Source: Oceanobacillus profundus (lineage in GTDB: Bacteria > Bacillota > Bacilli > Bacillales > Amphibacillaceae). From it: a stretch of DNA of 64,000 nt. A model generated the notes under the pieces. That model did not search any database. It worked only from the letters and a program-made list of their open reading frames with translations, and was not told the origin of the DNA. A program made the translations under genes and the position numbers. The stretch is from positions 1 to 64,000 of the forward strand of contig NZ_QWEH01000002.1 in NCBI RefSeq assembly GCF_003515705.1. The letters are read 5' to 3'. This document shows positions 43,565-52,703 of this stretch, in pieces (position 1 is the stretch's first letter; each line of letters begins with the position of its first letter).

Positions 43565-43861
43565 ATGATTTTACATACGGAAAAGTCAAGGGAAGGGGGA
43601 ACGATTATTTTCCTGCATACAGCGCTACAGACAGGTGGAACGGAGCTTGCGGAACAAACTCTTATTTTCGTGGAAATATCAGGTGATTTTACCGGATTTA
43701 TGTGGTCATGGGAAATCCGATTCGGAAGCGTATGTGGATTATTTTAACGAATCTGCAAAGGTTTTGTTGGAGACGATGGATTATTTAGAAATCGACACTG
43801 CTCATGTTGCAGGCTGTTCACTAGGGGCACTCGTTGGTTTCAAAATGAAGGGAAATGAATA
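43565..43861 (+). pseudogene. Alpha/beta hydrolase remnant, frameshifted and truncated
   Basis: ATG 43565 opens ILHTEKSREGGTIIFLHTAL (oxyanion-type start of an alpha/beta hydrolase). From ~43680 another frame continues VILPDLCGHGKSDSEAYVDY to HVAGCSLGALVGFKMKG, which includes the GxSxG-like nucleophile elbow. It then stops at 43862, so about half the enzyme including Asp and His is missing. The 230 nt before it is non-coding and contains a hairpin (GCTCCTCTCTCT with AGAGAGGAGC, ~43510-43543). Confidence 0.7.
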
Positions 43862-44350
43862 ATGTTTAAATATACCATTTGTTTCATTAGACGGGGTGAT
43901 GAACTATTAATGCTAAATCGAGAAAAGCCTATTTGGATGGGCAGGTGGAATGGTGTAGGAGGGAAAATCGAACCTGGGGAAACGCCAACTGATTGTATTT
44001 TACGTGAAGTGAGAGAGGAAACCGGAATCCTCTTATCAGTGGTTCAGTATAAAGGAACGGTTACATGGGGAGACAAGAGCCATTATTCAGGCGGCATGCA
44101 CGCATTTATTGCAGAGGTGCCTAAAAATTATACTTATCAAACGCCATTCAAAACTGAAGAAGGAATATTAGACTGGAAAAAAATCGATTGGATTCTGCAT
44201 CCCGAAAATACTGGCATAGCTAATCTGCACTATTATTTGTCGCAGATGCTAGAAGAAGAAAATACATATGAATATCGGTTTGCTTATGAAGCGGAAGACG
44301 TCATAGCATATAACGTTTTTCCGCTTGAAGAATATGTGCCAATAAGCTAG
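43862..44350 (+). CDS. Nudix hydrolase (8-oxo-dGTP diphosphatase-like)
   Basis: 162 residues. The Nudix box GGKIEPGETPTDCILREVREETGI is complete (shown as GGKIEPGETP and REVREETGI), so Mg-dependent cleavage of a nucleoside diphosphate derivative is expected. WMGRWNGVGGK before it is as in YtkD/MutT-like enzymes. The start overlaps the end of the hydrolase remnant. The substrate is not certain. Confidence 0.85.
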   Translation: MFKYTICFIRRGDELLMLNREKPIWMGRWNGVGGKIEPGETPTDCILREVREETGILLSVVQYKGTVTWGDKSHYSGGMHAFIAEVPKNYTYQTPFKTEEGILDWKKIDWILHPENTGIANLHYYLSQMLEEENTYEYRFAYEAEDVIAYNVFPLEEYVPIS

Positions 44351-44366
44351 AAACATGGGGGAATAT

Positions 44367-45197
44367 ATGTTAACGACAAAACAATTACGTGATATCAAAG
44401 CGCTTCAGTATCTCTGTGAAGCAGACGATCAAATAACGCTAAAATTGAATTGGGATATGTTGCAAAATAGAGAGGCAAACGAAAAGAATGACTTTTTTTA
44501 TTATGAAGATGAAGAACTGATTGCATTTTTAGGTTTGTATGGATTTGGGAATAAAGCAGAGATATGTGGAATGGTTAAGCCGGCGTATCGTAGGAAAGGT
44601 ATATTTTCAAGGTTGCTTGATGAAGCACTTGCCATTTGTAAAAACCGGAAGTATAGAGAGATTTTATTGAATGCACCAGCTGCATCTGCAACAGCAAAGG
44701 AATTTTTAAAAACAATTAAATGTGACCGTACATCAACAGAATATCAAATGAAGTGGTCGAATATGGACCTTCATGAAGACATAGAAGTTATAGTTAGACC
44801 TTCTCTATCAGAACAGGATTTTAAAACAGAAATACAATTAGATATAAGCTGTTTTAATTTCTTAGAAGACGAAGCAGTTGATTATAATCAGCGGATAAGG
44901 AGAGATGATAAACAGCGATTTTTTATCATTGAACATGAAAAGAGGTCCGTTGGAAAAATACGTATTTCTCATGAAGAGTCAGAAGCTTGGATTTATGGAT
45001 TCGCTGTTTTTCCTGAATTTCAAGGAAAAGGAATTGGAAGAAGAGCTTTAAGGCAAGTAATAATGAATGAATATAGAAATGGTTACGATGTATTTCTAGA
45101 TGTAGAAGCGAAAAATTCCAATGCGCTGAAATTATATGAATCCTGTGGCTTTCGAACATTTCAAGCGCAGGAATATTATACGTTGGGTACAAGTTGA
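44367..45197 (+). CDS. Tandem GNAT-family acetyltransferase
   Basis: 276 residues from ATG 44367 behind GGGGGAATAT. Two GNAT folds in tandem: the first has VKPAYRRKGIFSRLLDEALA (~68-87), the second the stronger FPEFQGKGIGRRALRQVIMN (~217-236) and NSNALKLYESCGF. Usually only one half is active. It follows the Nudix gene by 16 nt. Confidence 0.83.
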   Translation: MLTTKQLRDIKALQYLCEADDQITLKLNWDMLQNREANEKNDFFYYEDEELIAFLGLYGFGNKAEICGMVKPAYRRKGIFSRLLDEALAICKNRKYREILLNAPAASATAKEFLKTIKCDRTSTEYQMKWSNMDLHEDIEVIVRPSLSEQDFKTEIQLDISCFNFLEDEAVDYNQRIRRDDKQRFFIIEHEKRSVGKIRISHEESEAWIYGFAVFPEFQGKGIGRRALRQVIMNEYRNGYDVFLDVEAKNSNALKLYESCGFRTFQAQEYYTLGTS

Positions 45198-45282
45198 CGG
45201 TTCAATAATGAAAAAGCTATGATGGAGTTTAAATAGCTGTGACGAAAGAAGTATTTCCAGAACATGAATAGGAGTTGTTTTG

Positions 45283-47025
45283 ATGAGCAATTCAGAAGCA
45301 ATTAAAAAAAGAATAGCAGTAGCTGGCAAAAGAACTCCTGCCGATACCGTTATTAAAAATGCTGATATTCTAAATGTTTTTACAGGAGAAATGATGGATG
45401 GAGATATTGCGATTGTCGATGGCTATATTGCTGGAATTGGATCGTATGACGGAATGGAAGAAATAGATGCCAGTGGGAAAACAGTGGTACCAGGATTTAT
45501 TGATGGTCACGTTCATATCGAAAGTACGATGCTCACTCCACGGGAATTTTCCAAGCTTTCGCTACAACATGGTGTAACGACAGTTATAACGGATCCACAT
45601 GAGATTGCCAATGTAGCCGGAGCAGAAGGAATCCAGTTTTTTTTGAATGACGCCGAAGATCTGCCGATGGATATTTTCATCAATTTGCCATCCAGTGTAC
45701 CGGCAACTATGTTTGAAAACAATGGTGCAACATTAGATGCGAAAGATTTACAGCCCTTTTTGGCTCATTCAAATGTTCTGGGTCTTGCTGAGGTCATGGA
45801 TTTTTCTTCTGTGAAAAATGGAGAGAAACAGATTATTAACAAGATAGCAATGGTTCAAGCGAATGGAGGAGTAATTGACGGACATGCAGCAGGAGTTGAT
45901 AAGGAAGATTTAAACGTCTATATGGCTGCGGGAATTCGCACGGATCATGAAAGTGTAAGCAGTCAAGAAGGAAAAGCCCGTCTTGATTTAGGGATGTATC
46001 TAATGGTAAGAGAAGGTACTGTTGCCAAGGACTTAGAGGCATTACTTCCGATTATCACAGCACAAAATTCCAGAAGGTGTATGTTTGTAACAGATGATAT
46101 ATTGTTAGATGATCTTGTAGAGCAAGGAAGCATTGATCATATTGTCCGACTTGCAATGGAAAAGGGACTAGACCCGGCAATTGCGATTCAGATGGCAAGC
46201 TTGAATGCTGCTGAATGTTTTGGTTTACGTCATATTGGAGCTGTTGCATCAGGATATCAGGCAGATTTTCTGCTGTTAGATGACTTACAGTCTGTCTCCA
46301 TTCATCAAGTATATAAGGGTGGCAAGTGTGTTGTAGATAAGGGAGAAATTAATAAAGCATCATTTTCTGAGGTGCGATCAATTCAAAGCACGATGGCTTC
46401 TCTTCCCGCATTTCATACAAAAAAGCTAACTGAAAATGATTTAGAGCTTCCTCTTAAATCAACTGATTGTAATATTATCGAAATTATGCCGAACAGTATT
46501 GTGACGAAGCATTTAAAAGAAAGTGTACACGTAGAAAATGGATTGTTTGTTGCTTCAGCAAAAACTGATCATCTGAAGGTGGCTGTGATTGAAAGACATA
46601 AGGGTACCGGAAATGTTGGAATAGGGATTGTGAAAGGATTTCGATTGCAAAAAGGGGCAATTGCTACTTCAGTGGCACATGATTCTCACAATATTGTTGT
46701 TGTTGGAGTATCTGATAAGGAGATGCTTCGCGCGGTCGATGAAGTTTTAAAAACAAATGGTGGATTAGTAGTTGTAGATGGAAAAGAAGTGTTAGCTTCC
46801 TTATCTTTACCTGTTGGAGGATTGATGTCTAACACTACTTATGAAGATACTTACAAAACGCTACAAAAAATGAATGCTGCAACAAGCAAGTTAGGTGCAA
46901 GTGAATCATTTAATTTGTTTCTAACTCTATCTTTCTTAACCTTACCAGTAATACCTGAATTAAAGCTTACGGATCAGGGGTTATTCCATTTCGATTCCTT
47001 TTCCTTAATTGATATAGAAATTTAA
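45283..47025 (+). CDS. ade: Adenine deaminase
   Basis: 580 residues, full length. It converts adenine to hypoxanthine for purine salvage. PGFIDGHVHIESTML gives the first metal His pair, then TDPHEIANVAG, IDGHAAGV and TDHESVS; the adenine deaminase C-terminal domain begins ~410 (TGNVGIGIVKGFRLQKGAIATSVAHDSHNIVVVG). ATG 45283 follows AGGAGTTGTTTTG. It is a single gene with terminator; no purine riboswitch was seen upstream. Confidence 0.95.
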   Translation: MSNSEAIKKRIAVAGKRTPADTVIKNADILNVFTGEMMDGDIAIVDGYIAGIGSYDGMEEIDASGKTVVPGFIDGHVHIESTMLTPREFSKLSLQHGVTTVITDPHEIANVAGAEGIQFFLNDAEDLPMDIFINLPSSVPATMFENNGATLDAKDLQPFLAHSNVLGLAEVMDFSSVKNGEKQIINKIAMVQANGGVIDGHAAGVDKEDLNVYMAAGIRTDHESVSSQEGKARLDLGMYLMVREGTVAKDLEALLPIITAQNSRRCMFVTDDILLDDLVEQGSIDHIVRLAMEKGLDPAIAIQMASLNAAECFGLRHIGAVASGYQADFLLLDDLQSVSIHQVYKGGKCVVDKGEINKASFSEVRSIQSTMASLPAFHTKKLTENDLELPLKSTDCNIIEIMPNSIVTKHLKESVHVENGLFVASAKTDHLKVAVIERHKGTGNVGIGIVKGFRLQKGAIATSVAHDSHNIVVVGVSDKEMLRAVDEVLKTNGGLVVVDGKEVLASLSLPVGGLMSNTTYEDTYKTLQKMNAATSKLGASESFNLFLTLSFLTLPVIPELKLTDQGLFHFDSFSLIDIEI

Positions 47026-47032
47026 TGCATTA

Positions 47033-47074
47033 AAAATCCCTTGGAATTTAGTTGAATTTCAAGGGATTTTTTTG
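47033..47074. terminator. Bidirectional terminator
   Basis: AAAATCCCTTG and CAAGGGATTTT arms with T tract TTTTTTTG, between ade and the convergent exporter gene. Confidence 0.85.
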
Positions 47075-47086
47075 TTATATCAGTTA

Positions 47087-48619
47087 TTATCCTGCAATTG
47101 CTTTATCCGCTTCCTTTTTCTTTACATTCCTTTTTTCAATCGTACCATCTGATTTAACACGACGAATAAAGAAAGCCAGAACTAGTGCTACAGCTCCGAT
47201 TATGGTGGAAACAAAGAAAGAAAAATTGATTCCATGAAGCATTGCTTCATTGATAATTTGTGCCTGTGCCTCTGCAATTGCTTGGTTAGATTGTGCTATA
47301 CTAGAATCTATTGTTGCCATCGCATTTTCAGTTAATTCAAGTGCTTTTGCTTCTGTACGATTATTCATTAAGGTAACTAATAATGCAGCACCAATTGCAC
47401 CAGAAACCTGTTGAAGCGTATTATTCATTGCAGTCCCGTGTGGGTTTGCTTCCATGGGTAACTGATTTAATCCATTTGTCATGACTGGCATCATTACCAT
47501 AGACATTCCAAAGCTACGGAAAGTAAATAAAAGCATGAGACTCACATAGGACATTTCCATATCTAGTTGACTGAAGAAAAAGGTCGTTGTTACGACAATA
47601 ATTAGCCCTATAATGGCAAGCGTTCTTGCTCCGTATTTATCAAAAAGACGGCCGGTGATCGGGGACATGAATCCCATTACGACTGCTCCAGGAAGCATGA
47701 GTAATCCAGCGTCCATTGGAGAAAAACCACGAATGGTTTGAATATAAATCGGTACTAATATCATCGCAGAGAACATTGCCATGGATAAAACAATGGAGAT
47801 TGCTGATGATAATGCGAACATTGGATATTTGAATATCCGGAATTCGAGCATTGGGTCATCCATTCGAAGCTGACGAAGTATCAAGGCAATTAAAGCTATG
47901 ATACCGACGATAATTGTGCTGTATACAAGTGGGTGATCCCATCCCTTGTCACCAGCTGAACTGAAGCCGTATAATAGTCCGCCAAAGCCGAAACTAGATA
48001 AAACAATGGAAAATACATCGAGCTTTATATGACGCTGTGGTGTAATATTTTTCAGTTTGAAAATGGAATAAATTAAGGTAAAGACAGCAAAAGGTAATAC
48101 AATGTCGAACAGCATTCTCCAACTGTAGTGTTCAACAATCCAGCCAGAAAGTGTTGGCCCGATTGCTGGTGCCACAAACATAACCATTCCAAAGATACCC
48201 ATCGCAGTACCTCTTTTTTCGATTGGAAAGGCAGTTAGCATGATATTCATTAACAATGGCATCATCATCGCTGATCCTGCTGCTTGAATCATTCTTGCAG
48301 TAAGAAGTATACCGAATGTTGGAGACAAGCTTGCAAGCAATGTGCCTATCGTAAACAATGTCATTGCAGTCAGAAATAGACTGCGATTCGTAAAACGTTG
48401 AATAAAAAATGCACTCGCAGGAATTAAAATTCCGTTAATAAGCATGTATCCTGTAGACAACCATTGGACAGCTGTAGGATTTACTTGAAATTCATCCATA
48501 ATAGATGGCAGAGCAATATTTAACAGGGTTTCATTTAAGATGGAAACAAAGGCGCCGATAAATAAAATTGCAATCATACCATATGGAGGTTTATGTTGAA
48601 TAGGATTTATTTCACTCAT
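47087..48619 (-). CDS. DHA2-family multidrug efflux MFS transporter (14 helices)
   Basis: 510 residues, 14 predicted membrane helices. LNETLLNIALPSIMDEFQV is motif D1 of the DHA2 family; RMIQAAGSAMMMPL and GPTLSGWIVEHYSWRMLF (motif C) place it with EmrB/LmrB/QacA-type proton-coupled drug exporters. The divergent tetR gene shares a 172-nt control region, so it is probably induced by its substrates. Confidence 0.9.
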   Translation of the reverse strand: MSEINPIQHKPPYGMIAILFIGAFVSILNETLLNIALPSIMDEFQVNPTAVQWLSTGYMLINGILIPASAFFIQRFTNRSLFLTAMTLFTIGTLLASLSPTFGILLTARMIQAAGSAMMMPLLMNIMLTAFPIEKRGTAMGIFGMVMFVAPAIGPTLSGWIVEHYSWRMLFDIVLPFAVFTLIYSIFKLKNITPQRHIKLDVFSIVLSSFGFGGLLYGFSSAGDKGWDHPLVYSTIIVGIIALIALILRQLRMDDPMLEFRIFKYPMFALSSAISIVLSMAMFSAMILVPIYIQTIRGFSPMDAGLLMLPGAVVMGFMSPITGRLFDKYGARTLAIIGLIIVVTTTFFFSQLDMEMSYVSLMLLFTFRSFGMSMVMMPVMTNGLNQLPMEANPHGTAMNNTLQQVSGAIGAALLVTLMNNRTEAKALELTENAMATIDSSIAQSNQAIAEAQAQIINEAMLHGINFSFFVSTIIGAVALVLAFFIRRVKSDGTIEKRNVKKKEADKAIAG

Positions 48620-48650
48620 TATTCCTAATCCTTCTTTCTATAATTAAATA

Positions 48651-48666
48651 GTCCTGCATTTAGGAC
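48651..48666. promoter_or_regulatory. Inverted repeat in the exporter/tetR control region
   Basis: GTCCTGCATTTAGGAC, arms GTCCT and AGGAC. It is ~32 nt upstream of the exporter start and could be an operator or an mRNA hairpin. Confidence 0.35.
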
Positions 48667-48729
48667 AAAGTATATTCTATACTCACAGTCTAATAATATC
48701 AAGTATATAATTTATTTTCTATGTAAAAA

Positions 48730-48758
48730 TTGATATAACAAGTTTAAAAGACTATATT
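48730..48758 (+). promoter_or_regulatory. Promoter of tetR
   Basis: TTGATA, 17-nt spacer, TATATT, ~34 nt before the ATG. ACTAGACGACTA just downstream is a partial palindrome and could be operator DNA. Confidence 0.55.
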
Positions 48759-48791
48759 ATAACTAGACGACTATTATAAAAAGGTGATTAA

Positions 48792-49697
48792 ATGAACCGT
48801 AAGAAAAAGCAAATTATAAATGCTGCACATCGTTTGTTTATTGAAAAAGGATTTGTAGCAACATCAATTCAAGATATTTTAGATGAAGCGGAAATTGCAA
48901 AGGGGACGTTTTATAATTACTTTACTTCAAAAAATGAATGCTTAATGGCAATATTGGAATTTGTATATGAAGAAACGAACCAAAAAAGAAATGAGATTGC
49001 GCATGGGAAAAATATAAATGATGAGAAGGTTTTAGCTGAACAAATAGCTATTCGGATGGATACGAATCGCAAGCATAGCATGATGGCGCTTTTTTCTTCG
49101 ATATCGCTTTTAGATGATGAAGATTTACAAGCATTCATTGGTAAGCAACACAGAAGGGAATTACAATGGGTTGCAAAAAGACTAAAAGAGGTTAATGGAG
49201 CGAATACAGAACGCTTTGCATTGGATCATGCTGTCATTCTTTTGGGGACTATCCATCACGCCGTTCATCTTTTGAAAATCAATGAGAATAAAGAAATAAC
49301 GCCAAGAAAAGTGATACAATTTGCTATCGATTCTATAAAGCCCATTGTGAAAGGACACTCCCAGGAAGTGCTTTTTCATGCGGATATGATTTCAAACGTT
49401 CCAGAAGATATAGGTGAGAATATCATGTCTTTAAAAATACAAACAATTTCTCAGTTAGAGACATTACTTAAAGAAGTAAACAAACGAGAAGGAAATCATA
49501 CAAAGAAAGGTGAATATCTGCAATTTTTAATCGGTGAATTAGAAATGGAAAAACCACGACTCTTTTTAGTAGAAAGTGTTCTCATGTCTTTGTCAAAAAT
49601 AGTTGATGAACGAGAAGTAATTGGCAATGAACGACAAGTCTTCCAGCTGCTATGGACTTTCATTGAAAAAATTAAAGAAGCAGAAGCGGAAAAATAA
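48792..49697 (+). CDS. TetR-family regulator of the adjacent exporter
   Basis: 301 residues, longer than usual (~200). HTH: AAHRLFIEKGFVATSIQDILDEAEIAKGTFYNYFTSKNECL (residues ~12-52; key part GTFYNYF). The ligand region is enlarged and helical. It starts behind AAAGGTG. Divergence from the DHA2 exporter implies local repression relieved by drugs. Confidence 0.88.
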   Translation: MNRKKKQIINAAHRLFIEKGFVATSIQDILDEAEIAKGTFYNYFTSKNECLMAILEFVYEETNQKRNEIAHGKNINDEKVLAEQIAIRMDTNRKHSMMALFSSISLLDDEDLQAFIGKQHRRELQWVAKRLKEVNGANTERFALDHAVILLGTIHHAVHLLKINENKEITPRKVIQFAIDSIKPIVKGHSQEVLFHADMISNVPEDIGENIMSLKIQTISQLETLLKEVNKREGNHTKKGEYLQFLIGELEMEKPRLFLVESVLMSLSKIVDEREVIGNERQVFQLLWTFIEKIKEAEAEK

Positions 49698-49794
49698 CTT
49701 CTTTATGTGAAATAATTAGATTAGTTTAATTATGTTGATTCAAAGGAATGATAATGATATAGGATTAAAATCGACTACTGTAAGGGAGATGCAT

Positions 49795-49896
49795 ATGAGC
49801 AGATTACTACGAAGACTTATTCGATATGGTCCGATTCTTTATCCAATCATTAGAAAACTGTGGAAAAATCGGAAGGCTAAAAGAAACTATAATTAA
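49795..49896 (+). CDS. Small basic protein
   Basis: 33 residues: SRLLRRLIRYGPILYPIIRK, then NRKAKRN. AAGGGAG stands six bases before the ATG. Short basic peptides ending in this way are common in Bacillus genomes. It may bind membrane or nucleic acid; function unknown. Confidence 0.5.
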   Translation: MSRLLRRLIRYGPILYPIIRKLWKNRKAKRNYN

Positions 49897-50041
49897 TTGT
49901 TGTAGAGGTGGTTCAAATTGGGCCGCCTCTAAAATATTAATGGAGAGCTGGCTATCATTTTTTAGACAATCATCAATTCTCCTTGTTATAATTAAGTATA
50001 TATTGGGATAATACATACCGCAGAAAAAGCGAGGAAATGAC

Positions 50042-50518
50042 ATGCAATATACGATAAGGAACATGACAGAAACGTATGCGATTGAGGTTCTTTGCTGGAA
50101 ATATGAACGACCATATAATTTCTATAATCAAGTATTAACAAGTCATGCAATTATGGAATTGACGGGAAATAAATACTATGTTGTCTTTGACCGATACGAT
50201 GTGTTGATAGGATTTTTCTGTGTTGGAGCTTCTGCTAAGGTGCCTGCTGGCTATCCACATGGTGCATATCAAGAAGCTTGTGTAGATGTGGGATTAGGTA
50301 TGAAGCCAGCATTTACTGGAAAAGGGCTTGGCTTTTCGTTTTTTTCAGCTATTCTTGATTTTGTAGCAGAAAACTATGAAGGAATAGATATAAGACTAAC
50401 CGTTGCTACCTTTAATAAACGAGCCATTCGTCTTTATGAAAAAGCGGGCTTTGTTGAACAAACTAAATTTCAAAGTGAGCGGGCCGAGTTTAGTACCATG
50501 ATCAAGCGGATAGTCTAG
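50042..50518 (+). CDS. GNAT-family N-acetyltransferase
   Basis: 158 residues. VDVGLGMKPAFTGKGLGFSFFSAILDF gives the acetyl-CoA loop (FTGKGLG), and FNKRAIRLYEKAGFVEQ the C-terminal block. WKYERPYNFYN near the N-terminus is typical of a Bacillus acetyltransferase subfamily. The start is behind AAGCGAGGAAATGAC. Confidence 0.82.
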   Translation: MQYTIRNMTETYAIEVLCWKYERPYNFYNQVLTSHAIMELTGNKYYVVFDRYDVLIGFFCVGASAKVPAGYPHGAYQEACVDVGLGMKPAFTGKGLGFSFFSAILDFVAENYEGIDIRLTVATFNKRAIRLYEKAGFVEQTKFQSERAEFSTMIKRIV

Positions 50519-50563
50519 CTAGGGAAATTTTATTTCTTTGGCATAAGACCAGATGAAAAATAA

Positions 50564-50599
50564 ACCGGCTATGAACGCAGGCGATGCATCATAACCGAT
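50564..50599 (-). terminator. Hairpin terminator of the lipoprotein gene
   Basis: Minus-strand AATCGGTTATG and CATAGCCGGTT pair with G-U pairs, followed by TATTTTTC. Confidence 0.55.
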
Positions 50600-50606
50600 T
50601 CATATA

Positions 50607-51038
50607 TTAAAATCCAAGGTCTTCGATTTGATTTTGGAGTTCAGTAATCGTTTCAATCGTTTGGAATAATTCCGATTCCTCTAGCTTCTCAACAGCGACT
50701 TCTCCATTTTGAATAACATTTGATGTAATGTCCAAGAGTTCTTGATTTTTTTCTGTGAAATTTTGATGCAGACCTACTGCGAGTTCAGGAACATCTATGG
50801 CATTAAAATCAGCAATGGATTCCTCTAAGGCTATGAAATGACTTTTTAAATCTTCTTGTACTGCCGGGTCGGAAACTGCTTGATCTACAAGTCCTGGAAC
50901 CTCTTCTGTAAAGCTGCTCAATTCATTTAAATACTCCGTTGCCTCTGTTGCATAGTCCAATGTATTATTCGTCTCCTCAATGAAGGAACAACCGGAAAGT
51001 ACGGTCGATATTAATAAAAGCATTATTAATTTTTTCAT
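50607..51038 (-). CDS. DUF6376-like lipoprotein
   Basis: 143 residues. The lipoprotein signal ends LLLISTVLSGC (Cys17). The rest is helical and acidic: SSFTEEVPGLVDQAVSDPAVQ and LHQNFTEKNQELLDITSNVI. This pattern is that of the small Bacillus DUF6376 lipoproteins of unknown function. The start follows AAAGGAGATTCAT. Confidence 0.72.
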   Translation of the reverse strand: MKKLIMLLLISTVLSGCSFIEETNNTLDYATEATEYLNELSSFTEEVPGLVDQAVSDPAVQEDLKSHFIALEESIADFNAIDVPELAVGLHQNFTEKNQELLDITSNVIQNGEVAVEKLEESELFQTIETITELQNQIEDLGF

Positions 51039-51270
51039 ATGAATCTCCTTTCAACTAGATTTATTTTAGCCTATTTTCTACAATAATTAAACATTTCATT
51101 TTGTAAGCGTTTTATTTTCATATCTGAAATAACAATTATTTTGAGTGAAAGCTGAAAGTGAGTTCGAGAAGTCACATTACTTGAATATATGACCTGAATT
51201 TGATAAACATATAGTTATGTAATTAAAGTATTACAATAAGATACGTAACTATAGATGGAGGAATTATAGA

Positions 51271-51831
51271 ATGAAAATTGTTGCGATGGTAGGAAGTAAC
51301 CGTAAAGAGTCCTATAACATGAAGCTTGTTCAATTCATGCAGAATAGATATGCAGGAAAAGTTGATATTGAAATTTTACCGATTGATCAGCTGCCGATGT
51401 ATAACGAAGATGACGAACTAAATCCGCCAGAGGTTGTAAAAGAAATCCGTGCGAAAATAATGGCAAGTGATGGAATCTTATTTGCAACTCCAGAATACAA
51501 TGGCTCTATTTCTGGAATGCTAAAAAATGCAATTGATTGGTTTTCTCGTGTAGAAAAAGTAATGGTGAAAAAGCCAGCAATGATTGTTGGAGCTTCAATG
51601 GGGGCGTTAGGTACAGTGAAAGCACAACTGCATTTACGTCAAATTTTGAATGCGCCAGGAGTAGCAACATTGACATTGCCTGGAAATGAAGTTTTTGTTG
51701 GCTCTGTTCATGAAAAAATTGACGCACAAGGGAATCTGACAGATGAGCCAACTGTTCAATTTATTGATTCCGTTGTAACGAATTTTGTTAGCTGGACTGA
51801 AAGTTTTAAAGTAACTGCTGATGTAAAATAA
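51271..51831 (+). CDS. NADPH-dependent FMN reductase
   Basis: 186 residues, flavodoxin-like fold. MVGSNRKESYNMKL is the FMN phosphate loop and ATPEYNGSISGMLKNAIDWFSR the conserved FMN-ring block, as in azoreductases and chromate reductases. It reduces quinones, azo or metal substrates with NAD(P)H. It starts behind GGAGGAATTATAG. Confidence 0.88.
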   Translation: MKIVAMVGSNRKESYNMKLVQFMQNRYAGKVDIEILPIDQLPMYNEDDELNPPEVVKEIRAKIMASDGILFATPEYNGSISGMLKNAIDWFSRVEKVMVKKPAMIVGASMGALGTVKAQLHLRQILNAPGVATLTLPGNEVFVGSVHEKIDAQGNLTDEPTVQFIDSVVTNFVSWTESFKVTADVK

Positions 51832-51842
51832 TGATTAATAGT

Positions 51843-51884
51843 AAACTCCGCTGCTTGTATCGTATACAAAACAGCGGAGTTTTT
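51843..51884. terminator. Bidirectional terminator
   Basis: AACTCCGCTG and CAGCGGAGTT form a 10-bp stem with an inner TTGTAT/ATACAA pairing, then TTTTT. Confidence 0.9.
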
Positions 51885-51909
51885 AGTTGAAGCTTATGCT
51901 GCAAATGGT

Positions 51910-52470
51910 TTACTGTTGATATTCGACTTCCGTACCACCAGCATACTCGATGTCTAGTTCAACATTCTGCGCGTCAGTTGGGATATTGAAAGCTTCAAGG
52001 ACAGTACTTAGAACCTCTTCCTTTGGCGTATTTTCATCAAAGTCAAAAGTAGAGAAGATGCTATCAAGCTCTTGCATCGCTTCATCGCCTCGTAATTGAA
52101 TTCCTTGTGTTTCATTTCGATAGGATGCTTCCGTTTCGTTCGTATCCTGCTCATATTCTACTTCGACAATATCTTCTGTTCCTTCGAAATCTGCTTCTAA
52201 ATCAAAGCTAGTAAACGCGTAATCGGATTCCGTATCTGTTGTTACATTATCACTGTCATTCGTTGCATTATTATCTGTCGCTGAACCACTGTCTGTATTG
52301 CCATTATTTTGATCGTTAGAAGCATTATCTTGATCGTTTGTGGCGTTGTTTTCCGTCTCTCCCGCATTATTATCCGCTGGAGGATTTGTATCTTCTTCCG
52401 TAGTTCCTCCACATGCTGCAATAAGAAAGGCTAATGTTGTTATTGTTATTAGTACCATAAACTTTTTCAT
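51910..52470 (-). CDS. Lipoprotein, YusW-like
   Basis: 186 residues from ATG 52470 behind ATAGGAGTGAGCACC. Signal ends TLAFLIAACGG (lipobox AAC). Residues ~25-85 are a low-complexity linker of Asn, Asp and Thr (NNATND repeats), followed by a folded domain (FTSFDLEADFEG to YAGGTEVEYQQ) resembling YusW. It is probably a spacer-anchored extracytoplasmic protein of unknown role. Confidence 0.72.
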   Translation of the reverse strand: MKKFMVLITITTLAFLIAACGGTTEEDTNPPADNNAGETENNATNDQDNASNDQNNGNTDSGSATDNNATNDSDNVTTDTESDYAFTSFDLEADFEGTEDIVEVEYEQDTNETEASYRNETQGIQLRGDEAMQELDSIFSTFDFDENTPKEEVLSTVLEAFNIPTDAQNVELDIEYAGGTEVEYQQ

Positions 52471-52656
52471 GGTGCTCACTCCTATCTAATAGTTTATACC
52501 ACTATATTGCCCAAAAGCCTAAAAACTAAACGATGTAATAGCATTTTGTATCTTTTCACCTATGGTAAGAATCTTAATTGTAGATTCGAATGATAGAACT
52601 AGAATATTCTAAGTAATTTGTATCAGGAAGTGATTGTGAATTCTAATGCTTATTAA

Positions 52657-52693
52657 AAGCCTTGAAAATCGAATGCATTCGTTTCCAAGGCTT
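52657..52693 (-). terminator. Rho-independent terminator of pdxK
   Basis: AAGCCTTG and CAAGGCTT arms with an inner CGAATG/CATTCG pairing; TTTTAATAA follows on the minus strand. Confidence 0.8.
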
Positions 52694-52703
52694 GTTCTAA
52701 TAT

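Noticed and set aside
43429-43747. 85- and 60-codon frames around 43.5 kb as real genes
   Set aside because: They are parts of a frameshifted alpha/beta hydrolase or non-coding; the separate frames do not make complete proteins.
48651-48666. Confident operator for the exporter's TetR regulator
   Set aside because: Only one copy of the inverted repeat is present and it is not near the tetR promoter, so it is listed at low confidence only.
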